This document shows, piece after piece, positions 36,395 through 45,289 of a stretch of DNA of 64,000 nucleotides. The stretch's first letter is position 1; every line of letters starts with the position of its first letter. Source of the DNA: Pseudomonadota bacterium (GTDB lineage Bacteria > Pseudomonadota > Gammaproteobacteria > Xanthomonadales > Wenzhouxiangellaceae). A program made the translations under genes and the position numbers. The stretch covers positions 2,897,530-2,961,529 of the forward strand of contig CP053448.1 of NCBI GenBank assembly GCA_013285445.1, read 5' to 3'. The notes beneath the pieces were generated by a model, which worked only from the letters and a program-made list of their open reading frames with translations, ran no database searches and was not told the origin of the DNA.

Positions 36395-38038
36395 ATGAAT
36401 GCTGCGCAACTGTTCGTCCGCTGCCTGGAAAACGAGGAGGTCGAGTATGTCTTCGCCGTCCCCGGCGAGGAGAATCTCGCGCTGCTCGAAGCCCTGCGCG
36501 AATCCAGTATCAGGCTGATCGTGACCCGCCACGAGCAGGGTGCCGGCTTCATGGCCGCCTGCTACGGCCGCCTGACCGGAAAACCGGGGGTCTGCCTGTC
36601 AACGCTGGGGCCCGGAGCGACCAACCTGGTCACCCCGGCAGCTTACGCCGAACTCGGCGCCATGCCGCTGGTGATGATCACCGGCCAAAAGCCGATCAAG
36701 ACCTCCAAACAGGGCCACTTCCAGATCATCGATGTGGTCGACCTGATGCGACCGGTGACCCGGTATACGCGCCAGATCGTCTCGGCGGCCACCATCCCGT
36801 CACGGGTGCGCGAGGCATTCCGTCAGGCCGCCGAAGAGCGACCGGGCGCCACGCATCTGGAGTTGCCCGAGGACGTGGCCGAGGAACAGACCGACGAGTT
36901 GCCGGTCCAGGCCAGCCTTACGCGCCGTCCCGTCGCCGAGGAAAAAGCCATAGAGCGGGCCGTGGCCGCGATCGAGAAGGCGAGGCGGCCGCTGCTGTTG
37001 ATCGGCGCCGGCGCCAACCGCAAGCTCACCTCGCGCATGCTGCGCCGCCTCATCGACCATACGAACATCCCGTTCGTCAGCACGCAGATGGGCAAGGGCG
37101 TGGTCGGGGAAACCGACTGCTGGATGGGCACGGCGGCGCTGTCGGAAGGCGACTATGCCCACCGGGTGATCGAAAATGCCGACTGCATCATCAACATCGG
37201 ACACGATGTCGTCGAAAAGCCGCCGTTTTTCATGCGCGAGGGCCGACGCACCATCATTCACGTCAACTTCTTTTCCGCCGAGGTCGATCCGGTCTACTTC
37301 CCGCAGCTCGAGGTCACCGGCGACATCGCCAATGCCGTCTGGCAGATCGACAGGAGCCTTGAGGTTCAGGCGCACTGGGATTTCGAGTTCGCCCACCGGG
37401 TTCGAACCGCGATGCTCGAGGACCTGGATCGCGGACGCGGCCTGGACCCGTTTCCGGTTCATCCCCGGCGGGTCGTCCACGCCGTACGCGAGGCCATGCC
37501 CGAAGACGGCATCGTCAGCCTCGACAATGGTCTGTACAAGGTCTGGTTTGCGCGCAACTACCGCACCACGCGGCCCAATACCCTTTTGCTCGACAACGCG
37601 CTGGCGACCATGGGCGCCGGGCTGCCGGTGGCCATGGCCGCACGCCTCGTACACCCCAACCGCAAGGTCCTGGCCATCTGCGGCGACGGCGGTTTCATGA
37701 TGAACTCCCAGGAGCTCGAGACCGCGGTACGCCTGGGGCTCGGCCTGGTGGTTCTGGTCTTGCGAGACGACGCCTACGGCATGATTCGCTGGAAGCAGAA
37801 AGACATGGGCCTGCCCGATTACGGCCTCGGCTTCGGCAATCCGGATTTCGTCGCCTACGCCAACAGCTACGGCGCGAAAGGCCATCGGGTCGAGTCGGCC
37901 GATCACCTGCATGGGCTGCTGGCCGAATGCATCGACCGTCCCGGCGTGGACCTGATCGACTGTCCGATCGACTACGCCGACTGCCAGGAAGAACTGTTTG
38001 TGAGGATCCCCGGGGCCAGCGGCGCAATCAAGCCCTGA
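36395..38038 (+). CDS. acetolactate synthase large subunit-like, ThDP-dependent enzyme
   Basis: 547 aa. The three thiamine-diphosphate enzyme domains are visible: the Pyr domain with catalytic Glu47 in VTRHEQGAGFMA, a central domain (about 190-330) and the PP domain with GDGGFMMNSQELETA near residue 429, the ThDP/Mg site. The last motif is close to catabolic acetolactate synthases (AlsS type), which make acetolactate from two pyruvates without a regulatory subunit; no ilvN-like gene is near. Other members of this superfamily (glyoxylate carboligase, sulfoacetaldehyde acetyltransferase) cannot be excluded. ATG 36395 has no ribosome site, and a TAGACT box just before it suggests a very short leader. 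Confidence 0.8.
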   Translation: MNAAQLFVRCLENEEVEYVFAVPGEENLALLEALRESSIRLIVTRHEQGAGFMAACYGRLTGKPGVCLSTLGPGATNLVTPAAYAELGAMPLVMITGQKPIKTSKQGHFQIIDVVDLMRPVTRYTRQIVSAATIPSRVREAFRQAAEERPGATHLELPEDVAEEQTDELPVQASLTRRPVAEEKAIERAVAAIEKARRPLLLIGAGANRKLTSRMLRRLIDHTNIPFVSTQMGKGVVGETDCWMGTAALSEGDYAHRVIENADCIINIGHDVVEKPPFFMREGRRTIIHVNFFSAEVDPVYFPQLEVTGDIANAVWQIDRSLEVQAHWDFEFAHRVRTAMLEDLDRGRGLDPFPVHPRRVVHAVREAMPEDGIVSLDNGLYKVWFARNYRTTRPNTLLLDNALATMGAGLPVAMAARLVHPNRKVLAICGDGGFMMNSQELETAVRLGLGLVVLVLRDDAYGMIRWKQKDMGLPDYGLGFGNPDFVAYANSYGAKGHRVESADHLHGLLAECIDRPGVDLIDCPIDYADCQEELFVRIPGASGAIKP

Positions 38039-38197
38039 TGCGCGAAATGAGACAAAGACATTAGCGATCGGGTTTCCGGACTGCGCCATCCGGTCGCGGC
38101 CGGCATGCTTGCCGGAAATGAAGTCCGCGCAGGGCTTGGCTTGCGGACCCAGCAACCGCATCTAGGCCTGTAACAGCCCGTAAACCAAGACACGCCC

Positions 38198-38845
38198 ATG
38201 AAACTGCCCGAAAAACGATACGTGGCCAGCTTCGACGTCGATGCACAGCGTACTTTCACCCCGCTGTGTCCAGACGAGTTACCCGTCGAGGAGGGCGACA
38301 CCATTGGCCCCGAACTCAACCGCCAGGCGCAAATGGCCGGCTGGCGCCTGGGCTCGAAAGATTCGCACAGCCCGGAGGCGGTCTGGGTCACCGATGATCC
38401 CGACAAAATCGGCCGGCCGGGCGTGGAAGGCGACAACGTCGAGGAGCACTGGCCGGTTCACGCCGTGCCGGGCACCGAGGGCTTCGAGCTGGTACCCGGC
38501 CTGCCGCGTCCGGCCGACTATGACTTCTTCGTCTGGAAAGGGGTTGAACTGGACATGCACCCCTACGGTGCCTGCTACCACGATATTGCCGAGCGGATGA
38601 GCACCGGCGTGATCGAGTGGCTGCAGACGCGCGAAATCAGCCATGTGCTGGTCGGCGGGCTGGCCACCGACTACTGCGTCAAGGCCACCGCGCTGCAGCT
38701 TCGAGAAGCCGGCTTCCGGGTCATTCTTAATCTGGCGGCGACCCGCGGCATCGCCAAGGACTCGGTCAGCCAGGCGCTCGCGATCATGCGCAAAGCCGGC
38801 ATCGAGACCATCCATGACGTTGGCGATCTGGAACCGGCGGCATGA
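38198..38845 (+). CDS. pncA: nicotinamidase
   Basis: 215 aa isochorismatase-fold amidase that turns nicotinamide into nicotinate for NAD salvage. The catalytic triad is seen as Asp15 in DVDAQRTF, Lys in FFVWKGVE and Cys in ATDYCVKATA. The metal-site pattern SKDSHSP replaces the commoner D-x-H form but keeps Asp and His. The stop overlaps the pncB start as ATGA, a clear functional pair. Upstream, 159 bases separate it from the acetolactate-synthase-like gene; nothing firm is seen there. Confidence 0.9.
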   Translation: MKLPEKRYVASFDVDAQRTFTPLCPDELPVEEGDTIGPELNRQAQMAGWRLGSKDSHSPEAVWVTDDPDKIGRPGVEGDNVEEHWPVHAVPGTEGFELVPGLPRPADYDFFVWKGVELDMHPYGACYHDIAERMSTGVIEWLQTREISHVLVGGLATDYCVKATALQLREAGFRVILNLAATRGIAKDSVSQALAIMRKAGIETIHDVGDLEPAA

Positions 38846-40017
38846 TCATCGAGTCGCTGCTCGACACGGACCTCTACAAGTTTTCGATGATGCAGGCCGT
38901 GCTCCACCAGTTTCCCGGGGCCGAGGTCGAGTATCACTTCAAGTGCCGGACAAATGACGTCGACCTGCGGCCCCTGCAGCAGGACCTGGAACGCGAGCTG
39001 GCGCATTTGTGCGCGCTGGGGCTGGGACCTGAAGAGCTCAATTTCCTGGCCAGCCAGCGCTACATCAAGAGCGATTTCATTGAATTCCTGCGGTTGTTCC
39101 ACCTGCAGTCCCGCTTCGTCGACATCGGCGAATCCGATGGCCAGCTCGCGATTCGAATCCGCGGTCCCTGGCTGCACACCATTCTGTTCGAGGTGCCCTT
39201 GCTGGCGATCATCAGCGAGCTTTACAGCCGCCACGCCTATGCCGACCACAATCTGACAGAAGGCCGTCGGCGCCTGAGCGAAAAGATCGAGCAGGTGCGC
39301 GCCCTCGACCGCCCGGACGAGTTCGTCTTCGCCGACTTCGGCACCCGCCGGCGCTTCTCGCGGGAGTGGCACGACGAGGTGGTGACCACCCTGGCCCGCG
39401 AAATCCCCGGCAGCCTGCGCGGCACCAGCAACGTGCGCCTGGCCCGCGCATTGGACCTGGTACCGATCGGCACGATGGCGCACGAGTTCATTCAGGCCTG
39501 TCAGGCGCTGGGCCCACGCCTGGCCGAGACACAGCGTTTCGCCTTCGAGGTCTGGGCGCGCGAGTATCGGGGTGATCTCGGCATCGCGCTGTCGGACACC
39601 TACAGCCTGAAGGCCTTTCTGCGCGACTTCGACATGTATTTCTGCAAGCTCTTCGACGGGGCACGACAGGACTCAGGCGACCCGTTCGAATGGGCCGAAG
39701 CCATGATCGAGCATTACCGCAACAACCGTGTCGACCCGAGGACCCGTAACCTGATTTTCTCCGATTCGCTCAACATTCCGCGGGCGGCCGAAATCTGGCA
39801 ACGCTTCCGCGATCGGGCCAATGTCTCTTTCGGCATCGGTACCAACCTGACCCACGATACCGGCGTCGATCCGATCAACATCGTCATCAAGATGACCGGT
39901 TGCAACGGCCAGCCGGTGGTCAAGCTGTCCGACTCACCGGGCAAGATCGTGTCGACCGACCAGGCCTACCTGGCCTGGGTGCGGCAGGCATTCGATGTGC
40001 CCGAAGTACACAGCTGA
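38842..40017 (+). CDS. pncB: nicotinate phosphoribosyltransferase
   Basis: 391 aa, normal for the short bacterial PncB. It joins nicotinate and PRPP, with ATP, to nicotinate mononucleotide. Motifs: LLDTDLYKFSMMQAVL at the N-terminus, FADFGTRRRFSREWHDEVV, LSDTYSLKAFLRDF and the PRPP-region ARQDSGDPFEWAE. It is translationally coupled to pncA (ATGA), completing the nicotinamide to NaMN route. Sequence is full length with no odd features. Confidence 0.95.
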   Translation: MIIESLLDTDLYKFSMMQAVLHQFPGAEVEYHFKCRTNDVDLRPLQQDLERELAHLCALGLGPEELNFLASQRYIKSDFIEFLRLFHLQSRFVDIGESDGQLAIRIRGPWLHTILFEVPLLAIISELYSRHAYADHNLTEGRRRLSEKIEQVRALDRPDEFVFADFGTRRRFSREWHDEVVTTLAREIPGSLRGTSNVRLARALDLVPIGTMAHEFIQACQALGPRLAETQRFAFEVWAREYRGDLGIALSDTYSLKAFLRDFDMYFCKLFDGARQDSGDPFEWAEAMIEHYRNNRVDPRTRNLIFSDSLNIPRAAEIWQRFRDRANVSFGIGTNLTHDTGVDPINIVIKMTGCNGQPVVKLSDSPGKIVSTDQAYLAWVRQAFDVPEVHS

Positions 40018-40055
40018 CCCCGGGCGGGCCCGCTCCGGTACACTAGAACCCGACC

Positions 40056-41054
40056 ATGGACGCGCCTGACACCCATCTGGCCAACGAGCGGCCGCTCAAG
40101 GACACGAGCATATCGCTGGTACTTGGTTCCGGCGGCGCGCGCGGACTGGCGCATATCGGTGTGATCCGGGCGCTGGAGCGGGCCGGGGCCGAAATACGCA
40201 CCGTGGCCGGCAGTTCGATGGGCGCGCTAGTCGGCGGAATCTACGCGGCCGGACGCCTTGATGCCTATGAGGAGTGGGTCTGCGGCCTGGAGCAGTCGGA
40301 CGTGCTTGGCCTGGTCGACTGGACCTTTTCCGGGGGTGGACTGATCAAGGGCCGCAAGATTATCAACCACCTCTCGGATATGATCGGCGAGTTTGATATC
40401 GAACAGCTCGATATCGATTTCACGGCCGTGGCGGTGGATCTGGATCTGGGTCGTGAGGTCTGGCTCGATCGCGGTCCGCTGTTCGACGCCATCCGGGCGT
40501 CGATCGCCATTCCCGGAGTATTCAGGCCACATCACTATCGCGGGCGGACGCTGGTCGACGGCGGGATTCTCAATCCAGTACCGATTGCGCCGACCCTGCG
40601 TGCCATGAATCAATGGACGGTGGTCACGGACGTCAATGGTCCGTCAGAGTATCCTGCTCCGCTCGGAGAGGCCGAAGCGGAAAGGGACAGCGACGACAGC
40701 AGCGGCATGATGGCACGGGTCCGTGAATTCATGAACGGCTGGCGCGACAGTGATCAGAACAAGAAGCAGGACGACGAAAACGCATCGCGGCCGGGTTTGA
40801 TGGCAGTGATGATGCGGGCGCTGGACATCATGGAGGCGGCCATTGCGCGTCATCACATGGCGATCTTCCGCTCCGATCTGGTCATCACGATTCCCAAGAA
40901 CACCTGCCTGGTACACGAATTCCACCGTGCCCGGGAGGTGATTGATTACGGTCAGCAGCGGGCCGAAAAGGCCATCACCGCGCTGAATACGAGCCGTCAC
41001 CCCGATCCGGCGCGCGACCGGCAACTACTGGAGAAACATCATGCTGGAAGATGA
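40056..41054 (+). CDS. patatin-like phospholipase (RssA-type)
   Basis: 332 aa. The patatin core is complete: oxyanion loop GSGGARGLAHIGV (about 26-38), nucleophile GSSMGALVGG (Ser about 55) and the dyad aspartate in VDGGILNPVP. These enzymes hydrolyse acyl esters of phospholipids, usually at the inner membrane face. An acidic, low-complexity insert (about 205-250) precedes a C-terminal helix region. A TACACT box at 40039 may belong to its promoter. It overlaps the small gene downstream by 14 bases. Confidence 0.88.
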   Translation: MDAPDTHLANERPLKDTSISLVLGSGGARGLAHIGVIRALERAGAEIRTVAGSSMGALVGGIYAAGRLDAYEEWVCGLEQSDVLGLVDWTFSGGGLIKGRKIINHLSDMIGEFDIEQLDIDFTAVAVDLDLGREVWLDRGPLFDAIRASIAIPGVFRPHHYRGRTLVDGGILNPVPIAPTLRAMNQWTVVTDVNGPSEYPAPLGEAEAERDSDDSSGMMARVREFMNGWRDSDQNKKQDDENASRPGLMAVMMRALDIMEAAIARHHMAIFRSDLVITIPKNTCLVHEFHRAREVIDYGQQRAEKAITALNTSRHPDPARDRQLLEKHHAGR

Positions 41055-41334
41055 CGACCAGCTGTTCGACGCGGCCGCCGATGCCGTGGTCGATCTGGGC
41101 AACCAACTGGCCGAGGCGCATACCGACGCCGATCCCTGGGCGCTGGCCGACGGCCTGATCGCCGGCGCCGTGCACTTCTGGCTGTACGCGCGCCAGCCCG
41201 AGCAACCGCCAACCGACGAAGACCTGACCACGGCCCGTGAACGCGTCGAGGAACTGGTCAACCTGGTCATGCAGTCGGCCGAAGACAGCGAATATCTGCA
41301 CTCGCCGCAGGACTCCGACGTGGGGCGAGCGTAG
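41041..41334 (+). CDS. small acidic hypothetical protein
   Basis: 97 aa, strongly acidic and predicted mostly helical. I do not recognise the family. The gene overlaps the patatin-like gene by 14 bases and has GGAG eight bases before its ATG, so it is translated with it. HFWLYARQPEQPPTDEDL splits the protein into two helical parts. A role tied to the phospholipase is plausible by context only. Confidence 0.65.
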   Translation: MLEDDDQLFDAAADAVVDLGNQLAEAHTDADPWALADGLIAGAVHFWLYARQPEQPPTDEDLTTARERVEELVNLVMQSAEDSEYLHSPQDSDVGRA

Positions 41335-41399
41335 ACTCTGTCACCGATCCCGTCGCTCCCGGCGTATTTTCGGGCCATGATCCGGGCCCGTCAGCCCGC

Positions 41400-41507
41400 G
41401 TAGGTCGGGGCCATGTCCCCGACGGACGACGTAGAAGATCTGTACATGTGTAGCTACGTGTGTTCAAACCTCGCATCTCGTCCGTCGGGGATGTTACCCC
41501 GACCTAC
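41400..41507. repeat. paired REP-like hairpins (BIME-like element)
   Basis: Two copies of one hairpin lie in opposite orientation: GTCGGGG-6-CCCCGAC at 41404-41423 and 41484-41503, each flanked by GTAGG on one side and GGACGA on the other. Between them is a 48-base AT-richer spacer. The same core occurs in every unit of the 106-bp array and, as GTTGGGG-6-CCCCAAC, at 48397. The right copy contains the stop codon of the M28 peptidase gene. It separates two convergent transcripts. Confidence 0.85.
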
Positions 41508-43228
41508 TCACGACTCTGTTCGCGAACCGCCTTGAACTCGTTGCCCGCATACCACTCCGGCCAGGCTTCGCTGTCGGCGACTGTACGGCCGACCACGTAG
41601 AACAGTTCAAGGTCCTCGGCCACGCCGCGCAGGTCCCAGTCCTCGCTGTAGGTATCGGCCGTCTTGTGATAGCGTTCTGCGCGATATTCTGCCTGCCACT
41701 GCAGACCGTACTCCCGGCCCTTCTCGCGATGATCGACGCCGCCCTTGGCATAAAGCGCCGGAATGCCCACCTTGGCCAGGTTGAAATGGTCAGAACGGTA
41801 GTAGTAACCGGCTTCCGGGCTGGGTTCCTGCTCGATATGACGGCCCTGCCGCCGGGCGGCGAGAGAGAGCAGGTCCTCGAGCTCGGACGACCCGTATCCG
41901 ATCACGGTCACGTCATGCGTGGGTCCAAGCACGGACATGGCATCGAGGTTAATTGCTGCGACCGTCTGGCCGTGGGGAAAAACCGGCTCCGTGGCATAGT
42001 GGCGTGAGCCGAGCAGCCCGTATTCTTCGAGCGTGACTGCGGCAAACAGGGCGGATCGCGCCGCCGCGCCGGCCTCGGCATGCAGTCGGGCCAGCTCCAG
42101 CAGGCCAGCCGTGCCCGAGGCGTTGTCAACCGCACCGTTGTAAATCCCGTCCGAACCCGGACGTGCCAGGTTGCGGCCGAGATGATCCCAGTGGGCCATG
42201 TAAATCAGCGCCTCGCCCGGGCGCTGCTGGCCCGGCAGCAGCGCCAGCACGTTGTAGGACGTGCCCGAGCGCGCGCTGTTGCGAACACGGGCGCTCGCTT
42301 CGGCATCCAGGCTGACGTAGTCGAATCCCGCTTGACCGGCACGCTGCTTGAGCTCGTCGTAGTCGTGCCCTGCCCTTGTGAAGAGCTCGCGCGCAGCCTC
42401 AACGGTCAGCCAGCCCTCCAGGGCCACGCGCGGCGCATTGCGGTCGCTGGCCAGCACGAACTCGGCACCCGACCAGGAGTTGATCACCACCTGCCAGGGA
42501 TAGGAGGCCGGTTCGGTCTCGTGTACCACCAGGGCGGCGGCCGCGCCCTGTCGCGCCGCCTCCTCGTATTTGTAGGTCCAGCGACCGTAGTAGGTCATTT
42601 CGCGGCCGTTGAACAGGTTCTCGTCGCCGCTGGCAAAGCCCGGATCGTTGACCAGGATCACGACGGTCTTGCCCTCGACGTCCAGCCCCGCATAGTCGTT
42701 CCAGTCATACTCCGGGGCCACGATTCCATAGCCGACAAAGACGATCTCCGAGTCTTCGATGGCGTGTGGGTCGGTTCCCAGCCGACGTGAATTGATCACC
42801 ATCTGTTCGGGGTAGCTCAACGTCATCTCGTCTTCGCCAAAACTGACCTCGAGATCACTGCGCTCGGCGTTGGTCAGCTCGATCATCGGCACCGGCTGCA
42901 GGTAGCTCTCGCCGTAGCCGGGCTGCAGACCCATGCCGTGAAACTGCTCGACCAGGAAATCGACAGTCAGACGTTCGCCGCGCGTGCCCGGTGCGCGCCC
43001 TTCGAACTCATCCGAGGCCAGGGTCGATATCCAGTCGCGCAGGCGCTGGATGTTCAGGCCGGAGTCAGGCAGCGTCGGCAGGTCCACCGCTTCCGGGCCG
43101 GCATCGTAGTCGCTCGCAGGCGCCTGACGGGGCACCGATTCGGTGGTTTCGCCAGTGGCGGGATCGTTGGCTTCGCATCCGGCCAGGAAAGCAGCCAGGC
43201 CAATGACAAGAAGGAACTTTCGGATCAT
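41504..43228 (-). CDS. M28-family zinc peptidase lipoprotein
   Basis: 574 aa from ATG 43228. The N-terminus is a lipoprotein signal with lipobox LAGC (about 14-17). A PA-type domain (about 100-260) is inserted before the M28 peptidase core. The zinc ligands are seen in AHWDHLG (His), GAVDNASG (bridging Asp), LEEYGLLGS (catalytic Glu pair), NLDAM (Asp) and RYHKTADT (final His). It should be an exported aminopeptidase, or a carboxypeptidase of the PSMA-like type. The TAG stop lies inside a REP-like hairpin. It sits 67 bases after the response regulator gene on the same strand. Confidence 0.9.
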   Translation of the reverse strand: MIRKFLLVIGLAAFLAGCEANDPATGETTESVPRQAPASDYDAGPEAVDLPTLPDSGLNIQRLRDWISTLASDEFEGRAPGTRGERLTVDFLVEQFHGMGLQPGYGESYLQPVPMIELTNAERSDLEVSFGEDEMTLSYPEQMVINSRRLGTDPHAIEDSEIVFVGYGIVAPEYDWNDYAGLDVEGKTVVILVNDPGFASGDENLFNGREMTYYGRWTYKYEEAARQGAAAALVVHETEPASYPWQVVINSWSGAEFVLASDRNAPRVALEGWLTVEAARELFTRAGHDYDELKQRAGQAGFDYVSLDAEASARVRNSARSGTSYNVLALLPGQQRPGEALIYMAHWDHLGRNLARPGSDGIYNGAVDNASGTAGLLELARLHAEAGAAARSALFAAVTLEEYGLLGSRHYATEPVFPHGQTVAAINLDAMSVLGPTHDVTVIGYGSSELEDLLSLAARRQGRHIEQEPSPEAGYYYRSDHFNLAKVGIPALYAKGGVDHREKGREYGLQWQAEYRAERYHKTADTYSEDWDLRGVAEDLELFYVVGRTVADSEAWPEWYAGNEFKAVREQSRE

Positions 43229-43295
43229 GATGATTCCAGTGCGGTCCAGTGGCAGCATTGTAACGCCGGCGCTCGGCGCGGCGGGAGGCCCCGTG

Positions 43296-43937
43296 TCAGA
43301 TGACGCCGTCCTCGAGCGCCTTGAGCACCGCACGCGTGCGGTCACGAACGCCCATTTTCGACAGGATGTTGGAGACGTGGTTCTTGACCGTACCTTCGGC
43401 CACGTTCAGCGCACCGGCGATCTCCTTGTTTGAATAGCCGCCGGCCATCAGACGCAGAATCTCCGTTTCGCGCTCGGTCAGCGGATCGGGCTGCGGCAGG
43501 CTGGTGAACCGGGTCCGCATCTGCCCGAGACCTTTCATCAGGCGTTCAGTCACCGCCGGCTTGACCAGCGTTTTTCCTTCGGCCACGGCGCGTACCGCCT
43601 CAAGCAGTTCTTCGAGCGCAACATCCTTGAGCAGATAGCCGCGGGCGCCGGCCCGCACGCCGGCCAGCACCAGATCGTCGTCGTCGAAGGTGGTCAGGAT
43701 AATGGTTGGCGGCAACCGATTCACAGCGCTGAGCGCCTGCAGGACGTCCAGGCCATTCTTGCCGGGCATGCGCATGTCGAGCAACAACAGGTCCGGCCCG
43801 ACCGCCGGAACCTGTTCGATGGCCGCCTGCCCATCGGCGGCTTCCGCGACCACTTCGATGTCGTCGGCCAGCTCGAGCAGCGAGCGCACGCCCTGGCGCA
43901 CCAGGGTCTGGTCGTCAACCAGCATGACCCGGATCAT
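43296..43937 (-). CDS. NarL/FixJ-family response regulator
   Basis: 213 aa. The receiver domain has the acidic pair Asp8-Asp9 (MLVDDQ), phospho-acceptor Asp54 (LLLDMRMPG) and the conserved Lys in GYLLKDV. The C-terminal LuxR-type helix-turn-helix reads LTERETEILRLMAGGYSNKEIA through TVKNHVSNILSKMG. It is co-translated with the kinase upstream (ATGA overlap), so the two form one two-component system. Targets are unknown; the M28 peptidase next to it is a candidate. Confidence 0.94.
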   Translation of the reverse strand: MIRVMLVDDQTLVRQGVRSLLELADDIEVVAEAADGQAAIEQVPAVGPDLLLLDMRMPGKNGLDVLQALSAVNRLPPTIILTTFDDDDLVLAGVRAGARGYLLKDVALEELLEAVRAVAEGKTLVKPAVTERLMKGLGQMRTRFTSLPQPDPLTERETEILRLMAGGYSNKEIAGALNVAEGTVKNHVSNILSKMGVRDRTRAVLKALEDGVI

Positions 43938-45124
43938 CCGCCCTGCTCCGCCGGGAGCCAGGCCTTGACCTGAAAGCCGGCCCCGGGCCGGGTGGCAATA
44001 TCCAGCCGGCCGCCCAGTTCCCGGAGACGCTCACGCATGCCGATGATGCCGTTTCCGGGGATCAGGTTGGTCGAACCCCGGCCATCATCCCGGGCGCGCA
44101 GCACCAGGCCGTCGTCGGCCTGGATCACGCTGATCCAGAGATTGCGCGCCGCGGCGTGTCGCACGGCATTGGTGATCAACTCCTGGGCGCAGCGCAGGAG
44201 AATCTGCGCTCGCTTCGGATCGGTCTGGGACAGCTCCGGCGGAATATCGAGGTGAATGTTCAGTTCGGGAACGCCCGAGGCCAGGGTCTCCAGCGCATAA
44301 CGGAAGTCGACCTCGGTGTCCCGGCGCATGTCACTGACCACTTCCCGCACATCCGACAGAAGCAGTCGCGCAATCGATGCGGCCTGCTCGGTGTGGCGAC
44401 GAGCCTTTCCTTCACCGACATGGCTGGCCACTTCCAGGTTCAGGGTCAGTGCCGTCAGGTGGTGTCCGACCAGGTCGTGGAGTTCGCGCGAGATTCTGAC
44501 TCGCTCGGCAATCCGCGTGTTTTCGGTCAGCAGTGACTGGGTCGCCAGCAGTTCGGAATTGACGCGACGCAGCTCCGCCCGCGCCTTCATCTGCTGCAGG
44601 GCCAGCAGGGAGGCGATAAAGGGAAAGGAGGTCAGTCCGAGATTCATCAGGAAGAACACCAGCGCCAGCAGCCAGCTGGCCGAGGGCGTGAGAAATACCC
44701 AGACGCTGGAGACCACGGCCATCAGCATGATCCAGATGACACCGATGATCATCGGCAACATCCACGGCAGCAAGGCGGCCACCAGCATGATCAGCAGACT
44801 GCCGATGCCCGTGCCGGTGAAATAGCTGACCGATATCGCTGCAGCCGACATGATCAGCAACACCAGGACACGCTTCCAGAATGGTCCGGCGCGCTCCAGG
44901 CGCACGACCGGATGCCACAGCGCCAGCAGAAACACCAGCGCTGCCGACCACCAGCCCGTGATCCGGTAAACCGATGGCGGCTCGGGCGCCGGCCAGAGCC
45001 AGGGCAGCAGCAGAAGGGGCAGCGCGGCCAGCAGCCAGATCATCACGCCGACATAGCGCAGCCATTCAATCGTACGCAGTTCGGCCAGCTTGCCGACTCG
45101 TTCCAATAAAGCCTCGATTGCCAT
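43934..45124 (-). CDS. DesK-like sensor histidine kinase
   Basis: 396 aa from ATG 45124. Five to six membrane helices (about residues 25-175) with short loops form the sensor; there is no large periplasmic domain. A coiled coil follows, then the HisKA_3 dimerisation domain with phospho-acceptor His216 in RELHDLVGHHLTAL, and an ATPase domain with ELITNAVRHA (N box), DDGRG and GNGIIGMRERL. This is the NarX/DesK class that pairs with NarL-type regulators such as the one downstream. DesK-like sensors often follow membrane state; the signal here is unknown. Confidence 0.92.
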   Translation of the reverse strand: MAIEALLERVGKLAELRTIEWLRYVGVMIWLLAALPLLLLPWLWPAPEPPSVYRITGWWSAALVFLLALWHPVVRLERAGPFWKRVLVLLIMSAAAISVSYFTGTGIGSLLIMLVAALLPWMLPMIIGVIWIMLMAVVSSVWVFLTPSASWLLALVFFLMNLGLTSFPFIASLLALQQMKARAELRRVNSELLATQSLLTENTRIAERVRISRELHDLVGHHLTALTLNLEVASHVGEGKARRHTEQAASIARLLLSDVREVVSDMRRDTEVDFRYALETLASGVPELNIHLDIPPELSQTDPKRAQILLRCAQELITNAVRHAAARNLWISVIQADDGLVLRARDDGRGSTNLIPGNGIIGMRERLRELGGRLDIATRPGAGFQVKAWLPAEQGG

Positions 45125-45205
45125 GACGCCGATTCTAAACCTGTTCCAACCGGGACACATGGGCCACAGGTCACCATCAACCCGGCGTGCAGGTACCGTG
45201 CTATC

Positions 45206-45237
45206 AAAAAAAACCGCCGGGCGGTGCCCGGCGGTTT
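45206..45237 (-). terminator. rho-independent terminator of the dockerin/cohesin operon
   Basis: A 12-bp GC-rich stem (AAACCGCCGGGC with its complement, loop GGT) is followed on the minus strand by eight T. It lies about 50 bases after the stop at 45290 and ends that operon before the histidine kinase gene. Confidence 0.93.
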
Positions 45238-45289
45238 CGTTACGAGCAGATCAGGTCGGAGGGTGACTCACCCTCGACCCACACTCTGG

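Noticed and set aside
38039..38197. A gene or defined element in the gap before pncA
   Set aside because: An antisense frame runs through it, but it starts and ends inside neighbouring genes and has no known domain; it may be a dispersed repeat, yet no second copy is in the window.
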